This document shows positions 40,690 through 64,000 of a stretch of 64,000 nucleotides of DNA, piece after piece. Every line of letters begins with the position of its first letter. Position 1 is the stretch's first letter. Source of the stretch: Protula sp. h YS-2021 (Eukaryota > Annelida > Polychaeta > Sabellida > Serpulidae); contig OX457029.1 in NCBI GenBank assembly GCA_949752745.1, positions 11,323,511-11,387,510 on the forward strand, written 5' to 3'. The position numbers were made by a program, and so were the translations under genes. The notes beneath the pieces are model-generated. The model was not told the origin of the DNA and did not search any database. It worked only from the letters and a program-made list of their open reading frames with translations.

Positions 40690-41734
40690 TCCCCACGCCA
40701 GACTCTGATTAGCGGACTTCTTTTTCTTGAACGCTCTCTTCCTGCAAGAATGCTGGGGAGTCCTGCAAGAGGGAGAACCATTATGAATCATCGATTCAGC
40801 AGCAACAAATGGCTCCAGACTATGCAAATTAGTTAATGTATCCGTAGTATACTCTTTCATATAATGTTTAATAAACATGTTTGGAGAGGCCCAACAGTCC
40901 ACTCACAATAATTCACACATTGAAACGCCATTAGCAACCCGTAACAGTGCGCTACATGTCTAACATGATAAGCCTTAATCGATAAACGCTTCTGGATTAC
41001 ATCCTCCGGCTCCTTAATTATATCATCATAAGCTAACAAACTAGTTTTCTTGATATAATTAGAAATGGACGCTTTCGATATATCGACCGTTATACTCCGC
41101 ATGAAAGATATAAACAGACGACGTTGTAACGTACTGCGATAAATAGCCGAACGTTCCACGTACGCTCGTAAGAGGGAAACGGGACATAGCGTCGAGGTAT
41201 CGATGCCCGCACGTGACCTAACTCCCGGCAACGCCGGAATCACAGTCTGCTCAAACGTATCCAATCCCTTGGTAAGAAAATGTGTCTTAGCCAAAAAGGA
41301 TGGTAGGGGCTTCAAAACCACTGCCTGCCACAAAACATTGGCAAAGCATGTATCTCCCCACGGCGCTTACCCGACGCCAGGACAACTAGGAACACGCACT
41401 TGAGGGCAAGTAGCTTGTCAGAAATAACCGAACTATGAAAGAGCGGCGACGTGAGGTACTTCAGAACCAAGGACAAGTCCCAAGACACCACTGTCTTATC
41501 CGCTATAGGTCACTCCACCTGAAAAGACTTAAGCAAATCTGAGAACACCTCCGAAGATGACATGTCATAGCCCGAGGACATCTTCAACACAAAAGTAAGA
41601 GCCGAGCGGTTAGTCAGAATCAATCTAACCAAAACCCTTATAACTTCAAACAGATACAAAAAGAAGTCAGCGACTGCCACAGTTGTGGCAGCAAAGGGAT
41701 CAATTCCCCTATCCACACACAATGCCTCAAACAA
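40690..41734 (-). pseudogene. DIRS tyrosine recombinase, broken
   Basis: Tyrosine recombinases integrate the circular DIRS DNA in place of a DDE integrase. Recognisable pieces are the N-terminal part from 41734, then LDTFEQTVIPALPGVRSR, QRRLFISFMRSITVDISKAS and the HxxR box as HVRHVA in the 41333-40857 frame. NMFIKHYMKEY, which holds the likely nucleophilic tyrosine, lies in another frame from 40902. Several frame breaks separate these blocks. Confidence 0.78.
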
Positions 41735-41853
41735 ACGAAAATGACAAATATACCTTGTTAGTGGAATCCTTGTGCACTCTTTCCATCATCTGAATGATAC
41801 GATGCGAAAGCTCTCTCGATTTCAAGAAGGAAACTTATGCACCAGAGTCTGAG

Positions 41854-43686
41854 TCAAAACAACTGAGGATTTGGATGACAATACCCCCAGTGAGGTTGCC
41901 TCAGACTGGCACATTCCAGGGGAACGTGACGACGAAAGACGCACGGTAACCTCATCAACAAAGGAAACCAAGACAGTTCTGGAAGATCGGGAGCCAACAA
42001 AAGTAGGCGCCGAGGCTTCTCGTGCCAAACCTTCACAAGAACTTTCATCATGACAGACGACAGAGGGAAGGCAAACAGCACCTGCGCTGACCAATGACAC
42101 ACCAACGCATCGATCGCTAGAGCCGCCACATCCGGGCACGGAGACATGTACGCCGAAAGACGATGATTGAGACAATTGGCAAATAAATCGATCTGAGTTG
42201 GCCTCCACGGAGATTGTTGGAGAATCCAACGAAACTTGTACTCCGCTAACGTCCACTCCGTGTGAACAATCTGATCCGCCCTGGACGCTAAATTGGTAAG
42301 GACGTTGAGGCAACCAGCAATGTGAGAGGGTTGAACGACAAAATGGGAGTCCCGAGAAAGCAGTAAAACCTCCTTGATGAGCCGAGACAACATGGGTGAA
42401 CGAGTGCCACCGTGCCTAGACAAATACGCACAAAAAATTCACAGAAATGACAAGCTAGCAAGACTGCCTTCATCTCCAAAACGTTGATGTGCAACCGTAG
42501 TTCTTGGCTTGACCAAGAACCCTTCCACACACCCCCTTGGAAGACCACATCCCACCCGATGCAAGACGCATTCGTCAGCACTTGCCTCGATGGAGCTGCC
42601 CAAGCATACGGTACACCCATCATCAGATTGGGTTGAGACGACCACCAATCCAAATCCCTGAGAGCTAGCAAAGACAACATCACACGATGGCCCGGTAACC
42701 TGCCGTGACGCAAAGCCTTGAGAACTACACTCTGAAACTTGCGAAAGTGACATCTGCCCAGCTCGACCGTGTTCTTCGTTGCCACTAACAAATCTAGAAG
42801 GGATTCCAGTTGTGCTACCCGACGACTGGACATAGAAACTACCCTGGCAATGAGAGACATAATCTTGCGGATTCTGTCTTGTGTGGGAAAAGCCTTGGCA
42901 CACACAAAGTCCAGTAACTCCCCGAGAAATGTGATCTTCTGCGTTGGAATAAGTTCCGACTTCTTGTGATTGACAAACAAACCCAGAGCAGTGCAACGAC
43001 TCAACAAGAACTCCACTTGTGTTAGAGGCAACTGCCTGTTCGTATTCACTAACAATCAATCGTCGAGATATTTGAACAACAGAAACCGTTCTTTGCGACT
43101 CCACCTTTTGACTACCGACGTAACTTGAGTAAACACTAACGGGGCCGTCGATAAGCCGAACGGTAGGGCAAGAAACCAATAATTTGGATCCGCCACCGTA
43201 AACGCGAGAAAAGAACGAGCCAACTCATGCATGGGAATGTGTAGATATGCATCTGATAGATCCACCGACACCGCCCACATGCCCTGTGCCAAAGTGGCCT
43301 TAATCAGCTGGGGAGTATCCATCCTAAAGGACGTGAAATGGAGAAACCGATTGAGCTGCGACAAATCTATGACAAGACGCCAAACCCCCAGATCTCTTGG
43401 AAACTAGAAAGACACGATTGAAAAATGCCGGTGTGCCTATTGGCATCTTTTCTATTGTTTTTACCAACAATCGTGAATCATCTGCTGCAACGCACGTTGC
43501 TTGTCCCGTTGTCACTGAAGAAGTATTGGGAAGCCTGCCAAGCAGTGGTAAGAATTGGCGCCCCGACGTATCCCTTGCAAACGGCAGAAAGTAACTCCAA
43601 TGTAACCACCGAACCACATTTTTAGGAGCTCTCAAAGCCTGCCAGGCTGGCCAAAAATTCCTTAGCCTTCCGCCTTCATGGACCAA
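41854..43686 (-). pseudogene. DIRS reverse transcriptase / RNase H, broken
   Basis: Reverse transcriptase motifs are VSVDLSDAYLHIP, ALPFGLSTAPLVFTQV and the catalytic YLDD. The codon after YLDD is TGA (43056-43058); family members usually have Trp there, so TGG to TGA is likely. The same frame continues through FVNHKKSELIPTQKITFLGE to an RNase H start (LHINVLEMKAVLLA). A frameshift near 42420 moves the rest (SHFVVQPSHIAGCLN, WRPTQIDLFANCLNHRLS) to another frame. RT/RNase H copies the element RNA into DNA; this copy cannot. Confidence 0.82.
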
Positions 43687-44073
43687 CCAATTTTTTGCAA
43701 GAACCTAAAGTATCGAGCAGAGATCGTCGTGCGATCTCTGCCGGATACTTTAATTGGTTGCTACCTCTGCTAGGAGTAGTAGCCTGCTTTTAGATTCAAG
43801 CAAACCGCAATTTCCTGTCGTCTTCCGCTGCAATATTCGAGTGTGGCAACACTTGATCCCTGCGCAGAATAACAAACGAAGACAGTAAATAAGCATTTAA
43901 CTTGAATCCGACGTAACCTTGGGAAGCCACTGAGCCATATCTCTGGGATACACCAGCGGTTGTACGGGCAGAATCCCATCACTGGACTGATAAGCTGCCG
44001 TCTTCATATGTAGTACATTGGAAGGTAACAAACGCGACCAAGGACGTGGACGAACTTGCTGCATTGACTGCAG

Positions 44074-45384
44074 TTATTCCATGCGTGCCTGTAAAACACT
44101 AGTGACGCAGGGAGCCGCAAAAAGGAGGGCTGGCCGACTGACCTGTTGTTGTAAAGTCACTAGTGACGCTGCAGAATTGTCGGCAATAAACTTCAGAATA
44201 TCTCTAAAGGGGAAATTCGTTGCCGAAAAATCCGTAGTGGAAGCCTCTTTCCACTCTTCCACTGGAAATTCCATCCCTGGCGGCGTGGGAGTACGAACCG
44301 GCCTGAAAGACCTAAAGTCCTTTCGCGGCGAGTGCACAGTATGCGACACTATAGCCTGTGAGAGAGACAGAGGCTGCGGTCGTGTTAACGGAAGCGCAAG
44401 TGATGTCGTTGCAGCCGCGGTGTCAGATTCCGAGACTGTCGGTTGAACCTGCTTGTGTTCACTGAACAATTGTTGATCCTCTTCGCCCGACGAAGAATTA
44501 TCCTGAGCGGACTCCAACGAAGAATCATAGGCTGCTCTCCTTCGCAACGCACTGGGTTTACCAATCAACGGCTGAATTGGCGCAATGAGGGGGAGCGGAG
44601 GAGGATGCGACTCCCCATCTTTGGGTGAAGAAGACTGATTAGTCACCGTGGCCGGAGGAGCAGAGCTAAGGTGTAACGTAGCCGACGCCACTGATCCCAA
44701 TTTGGAGGCCAAACTGCGTTACATCTTCAATTCATCGTCGGAAGCATGACGCAACGTGTCCGGATGCAGGTTAAGACTCAATGCAAATTTCTTCAAGGGA
44801 GACAGTTCCTTTCAGAGATCGCATTGTCTAATTCCCCGACGGCCGACGATGTTTGCGACGATGGCACATGAGGCACTACTGCCATGTCAGTCGCGATATC
44901 CGTGTGCAATGGAACATTCACAAGCAATTGAATGGGGGCCTGCAGTGCAGAGGTTTCAGTCACTAACACTGTTGCAGTGGGAGCTGTAACATCAATTTGC
45001 CCCTGCTGTGGAATAGGTCCCTGTTGCTCAGACTCCGCAGATTACAAAGCAGACAACGGATTAGACTTAGGAATCAGTTTCTGTGCTTGAAACACCTCCT
45101 GGGTATCCATATCCAACGCCATCGTGGACGGCAAAATGAAGGGGAGAAAGGCCTTGCAGTGATGCCGACGACCTGCCACTCTTACAGCGCCGGCGACCCC
45201 TGTTCCGCACCCTCGCAAACTCCTGTTGATGGAGAATAAAAGCATACATTGGATCGTCCAAATGTGCGCACTGATCACAACGACTCTCCAGTGTACATGG
45301 CTGAATGCCCCAGCGGCGATTGTAAGCCGGGCAGCGAGAATGTGGATCATCAGCACGCTTGATGTGAGCACATGACTCCGGCAT
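44074..45384 (-). pseudogene. DIRS gag-like region, broken
   Basis: Two open pieces in different frames. One, from 45384, contains a Cys-rich segment (CPAYNRRWGIQPCTLESRC) that resembles the zinc-binding start of DIRS gag proteins. The other, 44712-44074, is Ser/Pro-rich with EEDQQLFSEHKQV. Gag proteins of this group are poorly conserved, so the call rests mainly on position upstream of RT. Confidence 0.55.
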
Positions 45385-45950
45385 CTGCAGCGACTCTACA
45401 AGCGGAGAATAGCAACATACAAGAAGTGTTGCAAGAAAAATGTGCAGAAGCAGTATGCATTAATGCTCAAAGAGAAGCAAGCAATCTTGTAATCATTAGA
45501 TTGTTACGTTTTCCGTTTTTTCCCGAAAAACTACCAGAGCTAATAGATAATCAGAGGACGGTGGAAAGTGGAAACTTTGCCGTTTCCACAGCCCAAGCAA
45601 TGCAAACTTTTTGCTGACAATGAGGAAAAACCTCGAAATGGACAACCGAGAAAATCAGAACATCGCTCCGAAACCATCCCACTGTCTATTACGCATACCC
45701 ACAATACGTTCTGATGGCCGGGAAGCATTTACCGAACAAAAGCCGGTCTGCCAAAACCCAGAACTGAACGTTTAGGAATCAGCAAAGTCAGCAAACATCG
45801 CAAACGCACACAAAGCAAGCCCAAACTTACAGTATACGCAGTAAATATATCCAAGATAATTAATATCCACAACAGTATGCATTTACCTTTAGTTTGATCC
45901 GCCATTTTTACAAAAACCAAGCGGAGAAAAAACTCTTGTCACTCGGATCG

Positions 45951-46155
45951 CGATAAGTTGAGAATGGCTTGATCACATGACAGGAACTACAGCCTGCGCT
46001 GACTGGTCGGTTGGTTGACAGGTATAGTAAGCATAGCAACAGGGCACCTGTTATGGGTACCCATGTTGTGCTATTCCAAAACATTTTTATGAATCGCGAT
46101 AACCAATGTTAATAAATTGGAAAACCCCCATAGTGATGGCTTCGTAGTCTACAAG
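45951..46155 (-). repeat. DIRS inverted terminal repeat, 5' side of element
   Basis: Partner of 38821-39012 in inverted orientation. It precedes the gag-like region and should hold the element promoter. The last 21 bases of the element, 46156-46176, lie outside the shared repeat and are matched in the internal region. Confidence 0.85.
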
Positions 46156-46176
46156 CTGATATTTTCGAAATTAAAA

Positions 46177-49137
46177 TTGGCACATAACTCGCGCACAAAC
46201 ACATGTATGCTTATCCCACTTTCCTTCCCAATCCTGTTTTACAGCAAAACTGCTGATATATCACAGTAGCCCAGTCACACTCAGCAATCAGCGACCACCT
46301 ACAGTCAGGGGCTCAATGTTGTTCTCTTTCATTGATTTACAGCAAAAATGCTAATACGTCATTGATTCCTCCAAAGTTTTCTCTTAATAGATGTGTCTAT
46401 ATGTCTTTTCTGCAGTTTGACTTTTGGTACTCCATCTACCAGTGGTCACCTTTTGGAGATCATACTCTTCCATCCGAGCAGCAGCAGTTTATACCTGTTG
46501 CAAATCGTAATCGGCATTTTTAGAAAGGCCCACGTGAAGAATATCACACTATTCAAGTTGTGATAGAATAAAGTGCATATGGAAAATCAAAGGCAGAACT
46601 CGAAGCAGGAAACGCAGTTAACCAATGTGACAACGATAAGGGCTACGGTACCCACAAGAATCTCTTGGACACTAAATAATAAGGTCCCGAGCAAGCATTG
46701 CCTACTTTCTCCTTGAGCAATATATTGCTTAGATATTCGAAAACCCATTTAAGGGTTGTTCCTTAAACTCCAGTAAATGGTTGTAGTCGATCACAAAATA
46801 TTTTGATATCGAAAGTAGCCGAAACATCTGACAAGGTAAGAAATGAAAAACAAGATGACCGTCAAACCATTCAGAACAACTTAAGGGCTTACTCGGTACT
46901 ATGTGTCACATTGTAAGCAAACTGGAATACTTCATTTATTCCCCTTTTCCTATGCTTTCTATGAATTTTTTCACATTGGACATCAACCGTCGTGATATTC
47001 AAATTCCTTAACCATGGCGTTGGGCATATATATTCACTGCTTTTGTAATTGAATTTGCAGAAGATTTAACTATAATGAATTGTAAATAATTGTCAATGAT
47101 AAATTTGATATTTTCAAAACACTTTTCTACGTCCATGGTGCTACTCCCCAACGCGTTGTCTTACAGATCATGTGGTGCAGCACAATTTTTCTTCATCTTC
47201 TGATAGGAGCGCTTAGAAATTCTCGGGGCCTCGTTACCAACCTTTTGGCCTTTAGGGCCATGTTGTGCAGATAGCATGATAACCAGGGAATGCATGTCGA
47301 GAACAGCAGTTGGTTTTGATGCTGTGAAAAAGTATTGTACCGAGATCACATCAGAAATTGGAAGCTAGACAGGGAGATTAGTGTTAATTTATAAAAATTT
47401 AGGTCGACATTTGAAATTTCATCATTTGGAATTTCGAACTTTACTGACTTTGTTCTTCAAACAGAGAAGTTGCAAAATACTACTCAATGTTATGGTTAGT
47501 CAGCCTGTTTGACAGACCATTAAAGCGAATATTTGTATCACCGACGTTTAGCACAAACGTTCCATCTGAGACTATTTCATCGAGTTTTGCTGTAAATTCA
47601 GAAAGAGTTATTTGATAGCAGTGGCCGGTAATGATAACCACTCTGTTCAATGGCTGACTATTTAATAGTTTCTAGTCCGATCAGCCTTAGCAATTTTCTA
47701 AGAGATTCTATAAAATTGCTTGATAAATCAGGTGTTGCCGTTTATTCCATTTCACTTCCGCTGAAGAATGGCGTTATATTTGCCTAGCTCATTTATAGTA
47801 CTTTGCTTATTTCTACCCGAGAGCACCCCTTTGAGCTTTCATGCGTTTGGGATAACCACTAGGAAACACTTTTCAGTAGACATTATACCACCGTTGAGTA
47901 TGGTAGCCACCCGTGCCACTTCATTTATCACTTCCCTTTCCTATTTATCATATTCTGTTGCTCTTATCATTTTATCACATATATTCTTTCATTATCCACT
48001 TAACTGTATGAAAATCGTTCTTCTTTTGGAATCCAAATACCATATACCGAACACTGTCCATCTCCAGCAGATTAAATAAATACTTCTATCAAAGTTCCTA
48101 TCGAGCCACCTGTCTAGATGCTAACATCCTCAGGTTTTCTCTATCAATACCACTACCCCATCGTATGACTATGTACAATTTAGTTCCATCTTTTCTACAT
48201 TCATCTTTTCTACATTCATACATCGATTTGAAGTTATACCCACACAGCCTACTAAAGCTGCTTAGAGCTGCCACAAATCTCGTATTTTACACAAGAATCG
48301 TCATTTTTATCACTATTTTCTTGCCTTCCTCAGGTTTAACCTCACTCAGTTGCCAAACACCCAAAATTTCATCTTGTATTTCTTTTATTACAATCGAGTT
48401 ATATCCATTTATCCTCTGGCATCAGACATGTTGCGACAGCCTGTCATCAACAAGGAAGGGCGGTGATATTCTAGTACCTGACATTTGAGCCCCCTTACGA
48501 ACATATAGTCCATCATTATTGCAGCTATAACCTTAGCTAGGTCGAGTCTAATTCTAAAATGGTAAGCTATACTGTTCCTGTGATGTTCTTGTATATGCCC
48601 AACAATGTTATCATACTCCATAACACCCATATGCACCCTATCACACACATATCTTGCTTCCTGCTTTCTTGCAGCTCAGACTGTGATGAAAATGCGAGAG
48701 TTTAACTTAGCGTTTAACTTTTATTATATAAATCTAAACTGTATCTTCCGTAGAAGGTTAAGTTACTTACGCTTTTCATTAAGTGATCACCAATAATCTT
48801 ACAGAACATTTACAAGCCGCACAGTTGAAATTGTTTGCATTCCTCTATACTTTTCACACTTTACCACCATGCCATGCGGTTCTTTCCACTTTTCGTTCAC
48901 AGACCTCAATATGTATCACATAACGAATTTCAACTTGTGTTTCCTCATCAGACCTTTTTCCTTCCAACTTCTCGATCTTTGTGTAGTCGAACATACCTCC
49001 TTTCATTCAATTTATTCAAATGGTCCTATGGTTTCTGCAAAATAGACAAAATAGACACAAAATAATATATATATATTTAATAGGGTTCGCGTTGGTGGGG
49101 TTTTTGTCCATCCCCTTTTTGGGCATTTTTTACGAAA

Positions 49138-49211
<74 letters not shown>

Positions 49212-50892
49212 TACATTTGCATCGCTTTTTCTTGTGTTTTCAGTTTCCCTATTTCTTCCATGACCTGCTCTTTTCTACCCTGTTAATGCCTGTCTGACAA
49301 TCCTTCTAACCAGTGAGTCCCGCTTATAACATGTAAAAGTTACTCTAACAACTCTTGCTCTCATTCTTACTTTGAATGTCTCCCGTCCCATACAAGCAAT
49401 TCTTGATATTCTCACCTTCTGGGTCCAATGTCCACCTCTTTGGACACATTTAACCCCTAGCATTTTGAAGCTAAGTTGTACTTTTAGACTACTCCACCAG
49501 AATCCTCAAGTCAAGGATAAGAGTACCAATATTATGTAAATATAAACGTAAGCAACAAACAGCTTTGAAATATATTGTTTTGTTATTTTCAACATAGTTC
49601 TTTCTTCTGTTCCTTAAAATGTTTGAGGCTTAATCAAACCTAGCCAGCTAGAACCGATAATGGAGAGTGATCAGGGATATTTTAACATTAATACTGACAT
49701 CTATCGATGTCAACTAGCCAGCAAATCTATGCAGAAAATCATTTGAAAACATTTGTAGACGAACTGTATCAGAGTCTGCTATCTAATTTCTAATCGTTTA
49801 AAAACAGATGGTCCATTACTTTGGATGAATAATGAACAGTGGCAAAAAAAGGAACAGGTATATTAGAAACAGATGACTCGTGCTCTTAATTAGTTAGCAA
49901 AAAAAAAAAAAAAAGAAAGTTTGGGTGGTTGGCTATCAAAAGCCAAATTGATTAAAGAATAGATATTTTCTTACATTTGGAACAATTAAAAAGAAAAATA
50001 TACGCGTTTTGTGCAAGCTTGCCAAATGTAGCAAAAGTAAGTTTTATCGTCATTGTATTTTTCATTGTCTAACATTTCAGGCAAATTATATGTAGGAAAA
50101 AATTGTAGATGACATTGTTTATAACGTGTACACGACATTTTTAGATGGCGTTCTTTTTTCCAGTTTCGAAAAATTTAGCAAAAAACATCGATATTGTCCA
50201 TATATGAACAGAAGAAATGGTTCGTCTAGCAATTCGAAAAATTAATAAAATATGAAGTACATTTTTTTCAAATTGCATGGGAAATTTATGTGAATTAACA
50301 TCATATTCAAGTGCATAATGGGACAGAGAAGTTGCCCCGTTTTCCCATACCCCCAACTCCGTGCAGTTACGACACTGAGGGATTTGTTTTCAAAGCTTTG
50401 GACTTTGATTGGCTGTATAATCTATTTACTTATGCAGATTTATTTAGAAAAGTCCCACGACCCCTTTGATTAGCATAGGTGTACCCGCTTTTCACAAAGA
50501 ATTGCCGTTCGTGTAACCAACATATTTTCTAAGTGAGATGTATTTTGGATGAGAGATTATTAAAAAATAAGTATTTTTGCATAACACAGCGTATGTGTGT
50601 TTCTTCATGTTCTAAAACGCTTAATAAAATTGCACATTTTAAAAGCTGACATCCCTGTTATTGTTTTGTTTTGGTTTAGATTTGCACTTAAGAGGTGCAC
50701 GTGTACTGACAGCAAGTACGTACTTTCATCCTCAGTGATGAAATCAACTCAATAAACGTCTATTTTAACATCGGCCTTTCTTTGTTAAGGATAAACGTGA
50801 ATTTTGTGAAAAGATTGCTGTATGCTACTTTTTTAAAGTTCGGATTTGATAATGAATACATTGCATAATATTTACAGTAAATAATATGAACA
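46177..50892. other. ABCG upstream region, no gene recognised
   Basis: Short open frames on both strands do not match families I know; decayed transposon sequence is possible at 47.2-49.5 kb. A (TA)n tract lies at 49140-49208. ABCG exon 1 follows ATTTACAG at about 50870-50877, which may be the acceptor of a 5'UTR intron. Confidence 0.4.
49140..49208. repeat. (TA)n microsatellite
   Basis: Over 30 uninterrupted TA units. Confidence 0.97.

Positions 50893-64000
<13,108 letters not shown>

Larger units (their letters stand above)
38776..46176 (-). mobile_element. DIRS-type tyrosine-recombinase retrotransposon, decayed
   Basis: The ends are defined by structure. Inverted terminal repeats of about 190-205 bp lie at 38821-39012 and 45951-46155. 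An internal complementary region at 40129-40245 is the reverse complement of the left outer end (to 38776) joined to that of the right outer end (to 46176). This is the hallmark of DIRS elements, where the internal region templates circle closure. On the minus strand the order is gag-like ORF, RT/RNase H, tyrosine recombinase, internal region, terminal repeat, as in DIRS1. Length is 7.4 kb, or about 6.3 kb without a LINE insertion at 39.06-40.12 kb. Stops and frameshifts show it is dead. Confidence 0.88.

Noticed and set aside
47768..48079. 103-codon hydrophobic frame, and minus-strand frames at 48409-48648 and 49275-49463
   Set aside because: No family recognised; hydrophobic reading comes from T-rich sequence. 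Decayed transposon remains possible.

Overview
This is animal nuclear DNA. It carries three intron-rich genes with canonical GT-AG exons, long introns full of tandem repeats, and several transposable elements. An invertebrate deuterostome is likely, and amphioxus (Branchiostoma) is my best guess. The main reason is that several introns open with a minisatellite built from the exon-intron junction itself. As I recall, this was described in amphioxus as 'mirage minisatellites'. The organism call is an inference (about 0.6), not something read directly.

Layout. (1) 501-16962, plus strand: nearly all of the major vault protein gene (MVP), 19 exons in consistent phase; only the first exon(s) lie outside the window. 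(2) 17-23 kb: convergent intergenic space with minisatellites and two small inverted-repeat elements. (3) 35374-23355, minus strand: 15 exons of CFAP99, a coiled-coil axonemal protein, with one apparent single-base deletion in an exon. (4) 35.7-46.2 kb: a transposon cluster. It holds a decayed BED-finger/hAT-like gene and a 7.4 kb DIRS-type tyrosine-recombinase retrotransposon on the minus strand, recognised by inverted terminal repeats, an internal complementary region equal to the joined outer ends, and RT/RNase H plus tyrosine recombinase remains. A 5'-truncated LINE has inserted into it. (5) 50893 to the window end, plus strand: an ABCG1/ABCG4-type half transporter. Its first exon and the start of its membrane domain are present, but no ATP-binding-domain exon is visible between 51.1 and 60.9 kb, where a 200-N assembly gap lies.

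The most striking pattern is that tandem arrays repeatedly start at, or contain, real splice junctions in all three genes. Donor-side arrays are seen at MVP 1794, 3384, 7731 and 12277, at CFAP99 32612, 27945 and 24376, and at ABCG 63175. An acceptor-side array is at CFAP99 26119, and an acceptor-linked exon triplication is at MVP 13678. Each array multiplies decoy 5' or 3' splice sites next to the true one. The three genes do not form a functional pathway; they are neighbours.
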